This document shows, in pieces, positions 11,166 through 23,099 of a DNA stretch of 64,000 bases. Each line of letters starts with the position of its first letter. The stretch's first letter is position 1. Source of the DNA: Nageia nagi (lineage: Eukaryota; Pinophyta); NCBI GenBank assembly GCA_050084985.1, contig JBITNC010000001.1, positions 167,834,001 through 167,898,000 of the forward strand, written 5' to 3'. The notes under the pieces are model-generated. The model made no database searches. It was not told where the DNA came from and saw nothing but the letters and a program-made list of their open reading frames with translations. A program made the translations under genes and the position numbers.

Positions 11166-13930
11166 CCTATTGAGCTAAAAACATAAAATTTTAAAACCCA
11201 AAATGCCTTGTAATACCCACATTAAAATATATTGATATTGATAAGTGTTAGTGGAAATGATAAACAAGATAAAATAGAGCTAGGGATAAGAGATTTTCCT
11301 TTTATTTTAAGCTCCCCACATGTACATGCTACCTATAAAAATGATTTTAAATATATATTTCAAGGTCCTAGGTCCTTAAGACCCTAATACCAAGCCAATA
11401 AAACTTGTGAGCATGTAAATCCCCTAGCCTTGAATCAACAAGGCACTACAAAATAAGATAATGCCTATAATGCATGTAAAAATGGACTAACTTAGATTAA
11501 ACTAGCTTGATAATGATTTGATATTTGATTTAAATAAATCAAAATACTAAATTAGCCTAGATCTACTAATAAACTAGCTTAAAATCCACTATATGCAACC
11601 ATGCATAACGTATTTTTGAAATGACAAAAGGATTTGATGTTTTTCCCTTGTTAGGAACTCCAAAACCTATTTAAAACTAGTTATTCCACATAAATATCCA
11701 AAATACATGTGCATGCCAAAGGATTCCTTGCTTGAACAATGCTAAAATATAGCTTTTTGCACTTAAAGGTGATGGGTATGACTCAAAAAGTATGTTGGAT
11801 GTTGCAAGAACTAGGCATAAAGCTATAAGGATGTTGGATATGTGAGGGGATCATGAGATGAATGTTGGAGGAGGACTTGAAATGATTTATAATTGAATTT
11901 TATATTTTGATAGCAATCAATCATTAGGTCGATTAGGGTTTTAGATAAGACCGATTAGCAAATCGGTAGGCTAGTTAGGAAATAGGGTTAAAAATTGTAA
12001 AAGATGATAAAGTATCAAAATGATCACACAAGATTCATCAGGAACTATGAGGCGTATAATATTATCATGATGATCTATAAAATATATCAAATCACTATGA
12101 GTTTCCTAAGTAATACAAATAAGTAATTTTTAGGTGACTATATATGTCCCTTTTGTGTTTATTTTCATGAGAGATGAAATAATTTTTACAAGATATGAAA
12201 TGCAATACAAAAGTAGGTGAAGTATGTGCTAATATGGTAAAAAGTGTATGTTTTTCTAATAGAATCAATACAATCATGTCATAAGTACAAATAGCTATAA
12301 CACCTTATGATGCCAACACTATCCTACCATAACTAGTATGTACTTATGATGATATGGTATGATAACAATGCAGTTGTGTTCATAAATGTTGAAAATAAAT
12401 TATTATAAAAAATGAAAACATATTATACAATGATGTGATATATTCATGTTAAATATTCATGATAGAGACACAATCATGTCAAATGATTGACTAATAAAAG
12501 TAAATGATCTCTTCTTTGCCCCAATAGTTGAAGGGTAAAATGATCAATAATTTCTACTTTTCCCCATCAATTGAAGGTTTACATGATAGTGATATAGTCA
12601 TGCCAAATTATTTGATCTAATAGGAGACAAAATCATGTCAAATGATTAAGCATAAACTCATATGCCTACTAGGGGTTCAACCATAGCTCATAGGTATGCA
12701 AAGCCTAAATAAGACATAATGTCAAATGATAAATGATCAAACATGCTAAATAATTTAAAATGGTAAGCAAAAAATAGGTGAAATAAAAATATTAATTTTA
12801 TAAAAAATTTAATCATACCTATGGGTGTTCTTGATTAGGTGATTATGATCATAATGTAAAATATTTAGATGATTACATCCCTCTCAAATGAGAAGATAGG
12901 ATGAGATCTAGGAGAGGGTTACATCCATCTTATCGATCTATGAGTAAAAAAAGTTGGTGAAATTGATAAGAAAATTTTAAAAATTATCAATATGTACCCT
13001 ACTTGGTATGGTATAGACTAGTTAGGGCTAATTACCACAGTAATTAGGGAAACCAATTAGGTGTATTGACTAGATGAACTAGTTGACCACTTGACTAATT
13101 GATAGATTGACTAGACCTACAATAAGTTAAAAATTAAAAAGTTAATTTCTTTTTATCATTTTTACACTTTTCAATTTTAGATTTTAGCTCTAATTATGAG
13201 ATACTTTTTCATCTTTTCTAAGAGCTGAAGTTACTATTAATGATTGTGAGATTGACCAAAGTGAGATGGTAGCTACTACAATGGGAAAGGAGGGTCCAAT
13301 AAAAACTAGGGCATAGGATATTTTTTATTTTAATATACCAAATTTAACAAAACTTGAACCAAAACATAAATACGATAGTTAATAACCTTTTCACTAGATT
13401 AAAATTTGTATTTGATGTATTTTTGTATGATTTTATTCAAGTTTTTCAAATTTGGAGGTTGGGTATGAACATAAACATTTGACTTTACTAATTGGTAGGG
13501 TGCATACCAATCTTGATTAGTGAACTAGTAGGCATCCTATAAATTAGGCCCTAGTTTAATTGACCCATGATCAATTGATCAACTAGACAAATTCCCAATC
13601 AATCAGCTATTTGATCTATAAAGTATTAATTAGCAAACCCTAACTAACCTACATAGGATCGGTTAGATAGATAAGTGAAAAATAGATAACATTGGAAAAT
13701 AAGATAAAAAATCTTGATATAGGAATAAATGTAGGATATAAATATACTAGATGATACATAATGAGATACACATATAACTTAGAAAATGCAAACATAAGAT
13801 AAACATGTAGAAAATAAATACTAACTTTGGAATAAGACTAACTTTGGAGTAGGGTTGATCGTAATGTGAGGTATACTGATATTTAGGATAATGCATAGGG
13901 AACTAGATGAGGAGGAATATATTTAGCTCA
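11166..13930. other. AT-rich spacer with degenerate CTAGTTGA-like tracts
   Basis: No gene recognised. Short tracts at about 11925-11990, 13005-13120 and 13485-13680 are packed with variants of GACTAGTTGA, GATTAGT and CCGATTAG in both orientations. The phrase AATCATGTCAAATGATT recurs near 12471, 12630 and 12715. The tracts could be CpG-decayed forms of CCGGTCGAC-like repeats (inference). Confidence 0.5.
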
Positions 13931-13935
13931 AGGAA

Positions 13936-15010
13936 ATGAGATTTAATAGTATCACATGGATGCACCACATGAAAATTGATTAAGCTTATATACAGATTTT
14001 GGTGGAGCACTATGATTCTAGTTTTAACACTTTCCATTTCCCCATTAGGTACATGATGATCATACTCAAGGAAATATATAGTATCCTATGTACAGGTGCC
14101 CATAGAGTGAAAAAATCATAAAGGATGGGGACCACTCCAAGTAAGGATCTATACAAAGTATGTTTAGGGATGGTTGGCAAAAAATCAGCATTGGATACAG
14201 GGGGATTAATTATACCATTCTATTAGAGCATGAGATGCTCAACCATTAGGTAACTATTTTGATCATTTTGATTAGTACATATGTACTTCTAGATACATAT
14301 AGTTATAAGTTCCTCTAGAACCTATTGTATGTTATCTTAGACATGATCAAGCATGAAAAAGTTATCATATGGGACCCATCAGTATTATGGAAGACATACT
14401 AGAAGTTGGACAATAGGCAGAGTAGGCCTGAATACCTCCCTCTTGATACAAATATAGGCATGGGAGCATATCAATGTGGCATCCCTCTATATCCTCCCTA
14501 TGAAATTCACATTATTTGCATGGTTAATCTAGAGGTGATTATTGCAAGGCAAGAGCTCCCTTATGCTCACCACTTGGCATGAGAGTAATAGGTCCCAAAG
14601 AGGAGACCCTATGAGGGAATATATGTCTTGCATTATTGTATATAGGCTAGCTTACATATGGAGGATATCATGTAGAGGCCATAGAGGAGGCCTCTAGGTT
14701 ATATTAAGGAGGTCGAGCAACTGACTTAAGTACAAAGGACCTATGATGTTCATGAGAAGAGGGATCATGATGTAGAGGTATTTAGAAATGAGTGAGTTAT
14801 GAGGTAGTTTGGAGTATCTTAGAATGTACTTATAGAGATTAAGATATACAAGCAAGTTGATTCACATGTGTACTTTCCATAAAGGAGGTATACTCCTCTT
14901 GATTATGCACCTAACAAGGTGATATAGACTCCCAATGTGGATGATGCTAGTACCATAATAGCATACAATGTATGGTGGGCTCCATAGAGGGAGAAAATAA
15001 TGGTCAATGG
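13936..15010 (+). pseudogene. Plant mobile domain (PMD, aminotransferase-like) pseudogene
   Basis: From 13936 the frame reads through L-V-E-H-Y-D-S-S-F-N-T-F-H-F-P and then M-M-I-I-L-K-E-I with one stop. This corresponds to the PMD hallmark LVERW--ET-TFHLP-GE-TITLEDV. Further on, around 14440-14490, L-L-I-Q-I-(stop)-A-W-E-H-I matches the conserved LLQ-WAWEH segment. A later stretch (about 14690-14960) reads G-Y-I-K-E-V-E-Q-L and Y-D-V-H-E-K-R-D-H-D, with Y-T-P-L-D-Y and A-Y-N-V-W-W after it, plausibly the C-terminal part. At least ten stops or frame changes are present. PMD proteins occur both as silencing-linked host genes and inside MULE and gypsy transposons. No flanking transposon domain is visible, so the source is open. 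Confidence 0.65.
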
Positions 15011-16500
15011 TAGGCTATGAATAACATATATGATAGGGAAGGGTATCAGGGAATTGACACCAAAAATAGGGGGTTAGGGACCTCAACCACCATAATAACC
15101 ACAACAACAAGGAGGAGCAAGTGGTGAAGGCCAAATAGATATAAATATTGATCAGTGGGTTGACATGATGGTAAAGTGAGCCATAGGAGCCTAGCATGGT
15201 AGGTTGTCCCAAAAGAGAGATATTCCTCTTCATGAGTGTGATTATGTTCGATAAAAGCATGATGCCTTGGTACTATAGCATGACATACTTAATGTAAAGA
15301 GGGAAAGTCTTATTGGTATCATCTAGGAGAGATATGCCATCACATATGCCATGGATTCACTGATGACTCAATTACATACCTCATAGTAAGAGGTACATAG
15401 AATTACACAAGAACTAGTTATAGTTATAAGGGATAAATACTCAATACAAGCATAGGCAAGAGTGTGCATATGACCTATAAGTGTATAGACATATCCTAAT
15501 ATCTCAACTCAGGGAGCAATGAGGGGCATGGTACCATAGACCATACATGATGCCACCATGTAGAGCTGAAGGTGAGATCTACCTAGGATCATCATATTAT
15601 TCATACAACTAGTGAGTGTAAGGATGCTACCATAGGATCCTAATGAGGATGGGTGATTAGGATCAGATAGTAGGTCTCAAATCATATCATAATTATACAT
15701 AATTATATCTAGGAGGAGTGGGACCCATTCTATGCACCTACCTAGTGCAAGCATATCATCCTCAAGGACACAACCTAGTAGTAGAAAGTCATTAGAATAT
15801 GCTTTGGGGTAGGCAATCTTAACATTCATAGAGATCTTCAAGATGCCACCTCCACCATCATGTAGAGGTTATGACATAATCCATAAGGATTAGCGACACC
15901 ATAGGGAGAGGGGGAGATAGACACTCCCCTAGGGTAGGGATAGAACTAGGGCCAATACAATGGATAGGGTGAATAACAACCTATAGGAGGCTCCTAGGAA
16001 TGGCTTGGATAGATAGAAAGATTTTGATTATGCATGCATTTTTGACATACACCTTAATTGTCAATGTACATGTAATGATGGATTAATGTATTCATAATTT
16101 TTGTGGACTTTACGATGTATTGATGGATATTTGTGACATATGCATAAACTTTTTATGATCTATTGATATACCATTTGATACATGATTATGAATTATTATT
16201 TGATGTTATGGATACTTGATTATTCTCATATGTTTATGGATGTTGATGATTTGATATGATGTACGTGATAGTTATTTATCACTATGATGGTGTTATATAC
16301 TATACGATTTTATGATGACATGTGATGATATTATTATGTGATATAATGTCATGATGATGATGATTATAATTATGATGTTGCTATATATCAATATGTGTGT
16401 ATAGCTTTATTTTTAATGTATGGGTAATATGCAATATACACATGTATGTATAGATAATAAAGTGATGTGTATGCATGTATATAATGATTAATGATGATGA
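15011..16500. other. Decayed DNA downstream of the PMD relic
   Basis: Slightly less AT-rich to about 16020, with a possible continuation of the PMD gene tail (G-G-A and T-T-R-R-like strings), then AT-rich TGATGATGAT-like sequence. I can support no gene here. Confidence 0.4.
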
Positions 16501-16599
16501 AAGTTAGATAATAAAGGAGAATATAAGGTGTCAATTCCCTTTGTATTTTTTAAATTTTTTTAATCAAAAATCTATGTTATATCTTACACTAAATGACAC

Positions 16600-17275
16600 A
16601 TTGTAATGGATGTCAATTTGGGCATCATCTATAAAGACCAAAACAACATCCTTTTGGTGTCTCCTATGGTGACATTTAGCATCCATATTAGCATCTCTTA
16701 TATAGCTTCTTCATGTCTATTTTAGCATCCAATATAGCTACTATTTAATTCTATTATAGCATCATTTATTGTATCCCTAATTACATATATTAGAGTCCAA
16801 TATGGTATTTCATATAGTGTCTCTTATAGCGACCTTGTGTGTCTTAAATAGAGTCATGTGGGGCATCATTTTATGTACAATATGGCATTGTATATGGCAT
16901 TCTTTACCATCTCATATAGCATCTCAAACAACATCAAGCATTTCATCTAATACACCATCTGTTATATCATTAGTAGTGGTATTATTTACCATCTCAAAGA
17001 GCATCTCTATTAGAGTTGTTATTAGCATCCTTTTCCATCACATATTGAGTCTCTTTTACAATTTTTAGTGGTATTGATCATTTTCTATTACATAAAGTGT
17101 CTCTTATAGATTCATTATTGGCATCCTTTTTTATCCCATATAAAGTCTCTTATAACATCATTAGTCGCATCCTTTACCATCTCATATAGAATTAATAATA
17201 TCTTATATAGAATACGGTATTAATGGATTTTACATCTATTATAGCATAGGATTTGGAAGTTTTTATAGCATCAAA
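16600..17275. repeat. Degenerate array of TATAGCATCT-type units
   Basis: Phrases such as TCTCTTATAGCATC, CCATCTCATATAGCATC and ATCATTAGT recur throughout. Between 17010 and 17200 they settle into units of about 46-51 bp beginning ATCCTTTNCCATCNCATAT. A related short run is found at about 38890-38965, so the repeat is dispersed in this genome. Confidence 0.7.
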
Positions 17276-17282
17276 AAAATAT

Positions 17283-17397
17283 TTAAAAAAATATGATTTA
17301 TTTATTTATTTATTATTTGATTTATTGATATATTATTTATTTATTTATTTATTATTAAGATTATTATTTATTTTATTATTATTTATTTATTTAGTTT
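17283..17397. repeat. TTTA/TTA microsatellite tract
   Basis: Runs of ATTTATTTATTTATTA with interruptions, directly upstream of a PPR fragment. Confidence 0.9.
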
Positions 17398-17404
17398 AGT
17401 TGAA

Positions 17405-17726
17405 TTTAGGAGTAGTTGAAAATGGTTTTTCATCAACTGCTATGGTTTTAAATGCTTTGATAGACACGTATGCAAAATGTAGAAGAATAGACAAGGCCTA
17501 AGAATTATTTGATAAGATGCAAGTTGTAAATATAGTTTCATGGATTGCAATGATTAGAGGATATGCAATTCATGGCTACATCAAGGATGCCCTTGATCTC
17601 TTTGGTCTAATGAAGCACTTAGTAACCAACCTTGAAAGCATAACCTTTGTATGTGCTCCACATGCATGTAGCCATGCAGGTCTAATGGATGAGGACTATA
17701 AATGCTTCAAATACAAAACATGGTCT
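17405..17726 (+). pseudogene. PPR-PLS gene fragment
   Basis: The plus strand reads V-V-E-N-G-F, N-A-L-I-D-T-Y-A-K-C, an E-L-F-D-K-M segment after one stop, then V-S-W-I-A-M-I-R-G-Y-A-I-H-G and I-T-F-V-C-A-P-H-A-C-S-H-A-G-L. These are consecutive P, L and S motifs near the C-terminal end of a DYW-class PPR protein. It breaks off where the inverted DYW block begins, in the middle of the C-F-K-Y segment. Confidence 0.85.
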
Positions 17727-18539
17727 AATTTCACCCAAAAAAATCTTGGTATTTTTATCCATAGATAGTGCAAAATTTGCATCATATTATAAATAAATTA
17801 CTACATAGAATTTGGGCCCACATGGCCGATGCAAACATAGGTACAAGTTAATATAATGATTCTAAATTAAATAAATGTACAAAATGATAAAGGCAAGAGC
17901 ATAGTATAATTAAGAGTTGCTCTATTCTCTTCAAACCTAAGCACTTGGTTACTTCTAAGCTCTTCTCTAATGATAAAGGCAAGAGCAAAGTACAACTAAG
18001 AGTATTAAAATTAAAGCTTTCACAAATACCCCATCCATATAGATTGCTTGTTATATTCACTTGATAATATGATGTTAGCAATCAACAACAATGATTATTC
18101 ATACAAATAATAATAACACTTTTTGAAATAATGAAATGAAATATGGTTTCCTTTCTACCTAAAGGCATGCACCATGTTATTATGCAAGACTCTTTAGATC
18201 TTCCATTACTTTGCATTCACTAATGATTTGCATAAGAATATTCTCCATATTTGAAATGATGGAATAAGTTCATGTCCCTCACAACAATGTCCCTTGCAAT
18301 AATATTGGAAATAAACTTGGTTGTAGTATGGCATTCATTACATACTCAAAGGTTCTTCATAACTCTAATAACAATTTTGAGGGGATTCATTAACAACCTG
18401 AATGTAATTGTGAACTTTTCACTATGTTGGAAAAGAATTAATTCTTTATTTTCAGCCTCCACATCATGCAACGCAAGTATTATATTTGGAATATAACCCA
18501 TTGCCTTCATAATATGTAATTTCCAGGTGTAAAACAAAG
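17727..18539 (-). pseudogene. Inverted DYW domain plus downstream block
   Basis: On the minus strand from 18537 the reading is M-K-A-M-G-Y-I-P-N, L-H-D-V-E, H-S-E-K, I-V-I-R-V-M-K-N-L, then C-N-E-C-H, T-K-F-I-S-N-I-I-A-R-D-I-V-V-R-D and H-H-F-K-Y-G-E-Y-S-Y. This is the C-terminal DYW cytidine-deaminase-like domain (zinc ligands H..E and C..C-H). The expected H-x-E is represented only by the degenerate H-S-E-K. About 360 bp of non-coding DNA and a G-P-K-F-Y-V/M-D-K-N-T start of another DYW copy follow it. The same succession occurs on the plus strand at 36000-36800. The flanking PPR pieces are on the plus strand, so this block is inverted. Confidence 0.82.
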
Positions 18540-18542
18540 CTA

Positions 18543-19170
18543 TGTACCCTTTGTCATCATTCTTCCAACATGTGTCATGATGGGAGCTCTATATATGCAA
18601 TGATAGGAGGATATGCAATGCATGGCTATGGAAAGAATGCCCTTAAACTCTTTGATATAATGAAGGACTTGGGAACCAACCCTAACAACATAACCTTTGT
18701 ATATGTTGTACTTGCATGCATCCATGTAGGTCCAGTAGATGAGGGTTGTAAATACTTTAATAGCATGAGTTACTCTTACTGCATTACTCCTAGGATGAAT
18801 AATTATACATGCATTTTTTACCTTCTTGGTTGAGTAGGTTATCTTGAGGAAGCATTGAACCTCATTGTCAAGATGCCCATAAAACCTAAATTGGAAGTGT
18901 GGAGGTGTCTTCTTGGTGCTTATAGATCACATAAAAATTTAGAAATAAGGTAATTTATGGTAACGATCCTTCTTTTGTTAGAGCCTAAAAATGCTTCATC
19001 TTGTGTTCTTCTTCCAAATATTTCTGCTAAAGTGGGCAAGTTGGATGATGTTCAAAGTATAAGGACATTGAAGAAAGATAGAGGAATCAAGAAGATACAT
19101 GAATGTAGTAAAATTGAAATTTACAAAAAGGTATATTCTTTTCTTGTAGGAGATAGATCACACCCATAAT
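18543..19170 (+). pseudogene. PPR fragment with E and E+ motifs
   Basis: Begins F-V-I-I-L-P-T-C-V-M-M-G-A-L, then jumps to Y-A-M-I-G-G-Y-A-M-H-G-Y-G-K-N-A-L-K-L-F, T-F-V-Y-V-V-L-A-C and Y-T-C-I-F-Y-L-L-G. It continues with the E motif (V-W-R-C-L-L-G-A-Y-R-S-H-K-N), the segment A-S-S-C-V-L-L-P-N-I and the E+ end (K-K-I-H-E-C-S-K-I-E-I, then V-Y-S-F-L-V-G-D-R-S-H-P). The DYW domain expected next is absent; an inverted one lies to the left. One PPR motif was lost in an internal deletion, and a few stops are present. Confidence 0.88.
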
Positions 19171-19182
19171 CACAGGAGATAT

Positions 19183-19500
19183 GTTGTGGTTGTGAATTCC
19201 CTAATAGACATGTATGCAAAATGTGGAAGAATAGACAAGGCCTTAGAATTATTTGATAAGATGCATGTTGCAAACATAGTTTAATAGACTAAAATGATTA
19301 GAGGATATGCAGTTCATGCCTATAGTAAGGATACCCTTAAACTCTTTGGTCTAATAAAGAACTTGGTAACCAAACCTAATAGCATAACCTTTATATGTGT
19401 TCTACTTGCATGCAGCCATGAGAGTCTAGTGGATGAGGGATGTAAATACTTTATTAGCATGAGTGACTCTTACTAGATTATTCTTAGGATAAATCATTAT
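19183..19500 (+). pseudogene. PPR fragment, second copy
   Basis: N-S-L-I-D-M-Y-A-K-C-G-R-I-D-K-A-L-E-L-F-D-K-M, one stop in place of the SW pair, then M-I-R-G-Y-A-V-H-A-Y and A-C-S-H-E-S-L-V-D-E-G. It is closely related to 17405-17726 and follows the E+ end of the previous fragment head to tail, so the locus contains duplicated pieces. Confidence 0.85.
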
Positions 19501-19503
19501 ACA

Positions 19504-19735
19504 TGTTGAAGTGGGCAAGTTGGATGATGTTCAAATTATAAGGAAATTGACAAAAGATAGAGGAATAAAAAAGATACCTAGATGTAGTCAGATTAAAATC
19601 AATAAAAGGGTCCATTCTTTTCTTGTAGGATACAGATCATATGGAAAATTGTAGAAATTATCAAATGATATGAAGGTAGTGAGGCATATTTCAAATACAA
19701 TACATATGATGCTTGTGAAATTTTTCTTGCTCCCA
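19504..19735 (+). pseudogene. PPR E/E+ fragment
   Basis: Reads V-G-K-L-D-D-V-Q-I-I-R, R-G-I-K-K-I-P-R-C-S, V-H-S-F-L-V-G-Y-R-S, then K-L-S-N-D-M-K-V-V-R-H-I-S-N-T at the start of a DYW domain that is not continued. It joins the preceding fragment by a deletion of the motif between them. Confidence 0.8.
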
Positions 19736-20039
19736 TACAACTAGTTCTAACATGTGTAATACACATATTTTGAATCTAATGCATTCACTCATGTTAAACA
19801 AAATAAACATTCTAAACACACCATTGAAATCACATGCAACATATTTAAAGCATTAAATTTCAAACACATCCACATCATTATTATAATCAAAATATCATAA
19901 TTCATTTTCATCATCAAAATATATTAATCATATCCATATCATAAGTCATTTTAATGGTACAAAAATATCATCATAAGTTCATCAAAGTATCCCCTCAATC
20001 AGTTGTAGGATCACCACTAGGAAACCTCATATGATTATT
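19736..20039. other. AT-rich spacer, no gene seen
   Basis: Contains TCATCAAAATAT-type short repeats; downstream (3') side of the minus-strand relic at 20040. Confidence 0.5.
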
Positions 20040-20141
20040 CTATTGATCACTAAGATCATTATCGTCATCATGTTGATGAATAATAACATTAGTACCAACA
20101 TTAAGGGTACCAAGAGCAATAACATCATCATGGGAACCATC
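20040..20141 (-). pseudogene. Unidentified minus-strand gene: last exon, distal half
   Basis: The minus strand shows an open, acidic, His/Asp-rich tail (S-H-D-D-V-I-A-L-G, then H-Q-H-D-D-D-N-D-L-S-D-Q, stop at 20040-20042). Reading from the right flank of the gypsy element (30207-30240) straight into this segment, counting the 5 bp duplication once, keeps one frame: V-F-G-D-D-G then S-H-D-D-V. The exon was therefore probably split by the gypsy insertion. I do not recognise the family. Confidence 0.5.
20137..20141. repeat. Target site duplication, left copy (gypsy A)
   Basis: CCATC immediately left of the LTR end TGTAGA. An identical CCATC follows the other LTR end at 30207-30211. Confidence 0.9.
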
Positions 20142-20787
20142 TGTAGACTAAAAATAATGCATGAATAATAAATCGATGCACTATTTTTCTACAATATAAT
20201 ATTGAAGCATATATCAAAAATATGTCAATAAATGAACATGATAAATGAGGTAACTTTTTTATATCTATATCATTACAAAGTAATATGAATCATACATCAC
20301 ATGTGATAACTCATTATAAGAAATGCACATCATTAATAGTCTAAAACATGTAGATTTATGTGTATGAATTGAAGTAATAGAACAAGATGAAGAGTATTGC
20401 AGATCAAACTTCAAACACAATCATATACTATTCATAATGCACATCGTTAATGAACTAAAATATGCAAATCCATAAGAAGGAATTGAAATGTAGAAAAGAA
20501 GATGAAAGGTGTAACAAATATACAAATAGGTAGTGTTATGAAACACCTTTGTTGTTCAGATAAAATGCTATTGCATGTTTTGATCTCTCTCTCTCTATGG
20601 ATCTTGACTGTTGTGTTTATATTGCTTTTGATATTCTTTTATAGCAACATTTTGATTCTCTTAGATTCTCAGGATCATTACTTTTTTCATTATTTGTGAT
20701 GTCTCTTTTGATATTTGACACCTATTACATTGTACAATGGTCCATTACATTACCTTGGGTATATTTTAACTCTAGTTACAATAAAAT
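20142..20787 (-). repeat. Gypsy A 3' LTR, inner-to-outer part 1
   Basis: Starts on the plus strand TGTAGACTAAAAATAATGCA and runs to the nested insertion. It is homologous along its right half to the other LTR (29835-30206), and to the LTRs at 56144, 56896, 58198 and 61630, and to 59684 in reverse. Confidence 0.9.
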
Positions 20788-21534
20788 TGTAAAAACCCAC
20801 CTAATAACACTAGTTGACCTCGAATACCATCGAGGATGTGAATGAAACTATGTTTAAATTATTTCTATATGATTCTAAATATTAAATGAAAATATGTATT
20901 TCTTGTGTCAAATGATATTGGCTTCAAAATTTTGTGTGATGCAAATGATAGGTCGATCTATCGTAGGAACCAAGATGGAGATCCTAGGGAACTAGGATGA
21001 GTGGTTAAGGGAATGGATAGGTAAAAGAGAAGAAATAATTGGTATTAAATTACTGATATACTCATAAGGATCCCTAGTAATCATATAGATACATATTTAA
21101 AACTATGTTTTTGATAATGCCTCTATATAGGGTGTGAATGTGCACTAATAAATTTATCTTGCAAGTTGAAAGGATCACTGCAAGTAATAGATGTGTGGTA
21201 AATGATTGATGTGTATTTTAAGAAGTTTATTAACTACCTATAAAGAATATTCATTGATTGAAATTCAAATTTTAACTAAGGATATTGGTAATAATTAATA
21301 AAATTAAACTTAAGGATAAGAAAGAACACTTTTCTTTTCTTCATAATTAGATTACTTTGGCACCTTCAAAAATAATTGAGTTCTTAACCCCACCTAATTT
21401 ATTATTTGAAGGCAGATGCAAATGATTTGAAATAAAATTTTGTAAATATCTCAAAACCTTTACAAAAATATCAACATCCATGTAAATGTGATGATATGAA
21501 ACAATAATTCTTTTCTTGGAAGCATTAACCCCAT

Positions 21535-21560
21535 TAGGCCTATAAATATTGAAGACTTTT
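21535..21560 (+). promoter_or_regulatory. Possible TATA box with CT-rich start region
   Basis: CCTATAAATATTGAAGAC is followed about 35 bases later by CATTCTCTCCCATTCTCTCC, the layout of a plant core promoter. It lies about 750 bp inside the insert, where an LTR promoter could sit. Weak evidence. Confidence 0.3.
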
Positions 21561-21649
21561 AGAAGAATAAGCATTCTCTCCCATTCTCTCCAAGAACTCT
21601 AGTTTAGAATTCTGTGGAGAAAAGAATCCTTTTTTTAAAGGCCTGATAC

Positions 21650-22150
21650 TCTCTCTTTTGCTTTTTAGTTATTATGTCTCAAAATGCTTAGTTACTTTGT
21701 ATATTACCTTTAATATAGTTTGAAGAGAGATAAACTCATTTGATTCTTTATGACAATATTACTAGTCAAGTATTAGGGAAAAAGAATTCATTGTAATTAT
21801 TTAGTACTCTCATATATGAAGTTTTGTACAAATGCTTAGACAAGTTGTGATGCATTTATTTTCATTGAATTGAAGAAAGATAGATTTATTTAATTATTTA
21901 CTATTTAAGGTACTTTGGAAAAGACCTCTTTAGAATTATTTGATATTTCTTTATGTAAGATTTTGTACAATTGTTTAGTTAGGTTGTAAAGCCTTCTTGC
22001 ATTTGTTATAGTTTGTTGAAGAAAAATGATTTCATAAAAATCTTTATAACATTTATAATATGAAGTACTTGGAAGGGACCCTTTTTGATTGGTATATTAC
22101 ATATGAAGACTTGTACTCTATGTCTAAAGGTAAAAGAAAAGAGAGACAAT
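21650..22150. repeat. Degenerate ~138-151 bp tandem array, about 4 units
   Basis: GATTTTGTACAATTGTTTAG-like cores occur near 21674, 21821, 21959 and 22110. Each is followed by GAAGAAAGAT---TT-ATT and GGTACTTGGAA-like phrases in the same order. Confidence 0.65.
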
Positions 22151-22261
22151 TAATGGTTTGATTGATATGAAAGAATTCATTCAGTTAGTACTTGATGTGT
22201 ATATATATTAAACTAAAATATTGAGACTTGACTAGTCAAGTCAGAGCAGTAAAATTTTATT

Positions 22262-22810
22262 TTTACTCTTAATATTGCATCTGCTTAGAAGCCTTTAGGG
22301 CCATTTCACAAATCCCAATTGTACGATAAATACAGCCAATAAAACCTTGATTTCAAATTGTAATTTTATTTTTCTGGTCTGCGTATTCTTCCACTTTTGC
22401 ACTATCAGAGCACTCACAACCGCAATAATTGATGAGAAATCATTCTCATCTACATTTTTATGGATCTCCATATCTCCTTCTATATTTTCCATGCAAGTAC
22501 ACGCTGGAAAAACGCTATCAAAAGTTTCAGAGTTTGGCTTTAACTCTTGGGCATTACGCCTTAGCAAAAGACCCATTTTGTACGCTTCTTGCTATCAAAA
22601 TTGTCCTTGAAACTGCATTTGCATCTTGCGCACTGTAAAACGATTTCCAAGCCTTGTATATTCCTCACATTTTTGAATATATGAATACTAAATATCTGAT
22701 GAAAAACCATTTTTAACTACTTTCTGAGAGATTATCAAGCTTTTCACTATGATACATGACATAAGAATGCTGAAAAAGGTTGCAGAAACTGTGTTTGCAG
22801 CAGGCATCTT
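22262..22810 (-). pseudogene. PPR-PLS fragment in the insert
   Basis: The minus strand reads L-K-P-N-S-E-T-F-D-S-V-F-P-A-C-T-C-M-E-N-I, G-D-M-E-I-H-K-N-V-D-E-N-D-F, then (after a frame change) A-L-K-A-S-K-Q-M-Q. Upstream K-M-P-A-A-N-T-V-S is visible. This is the VKPNS-TF-SVLPACA---ALE-G-EIH pattern of a PLS PPR. Base composition is less AT-rich than the surroundings. Confidence 0.75.
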
Positions 22811-23099
22811 ACCAAACACTTTGCATGTATTCTCTACGCGTCCACGTTTTGCATACTACTAGCGCACCCACACTTCCTTTAAGAATTTTTATAAGGAAAA
22901 TGTTGGTAAGATTGCAGAGTTTAGTGTTACATCTGATCACACATTATATAGTATTCCATTTGATGGATCTCCACACCTCCAGAAGGTATTTTGATTTTAC
23001 ACTTTACAAGTATTTCCTTCCTTTATATCACAACATTTATTCCCTAAGAACCATACGAATCTCCTTTTCACAAATCTGAGAAACTGTCATGGTGTTTAC

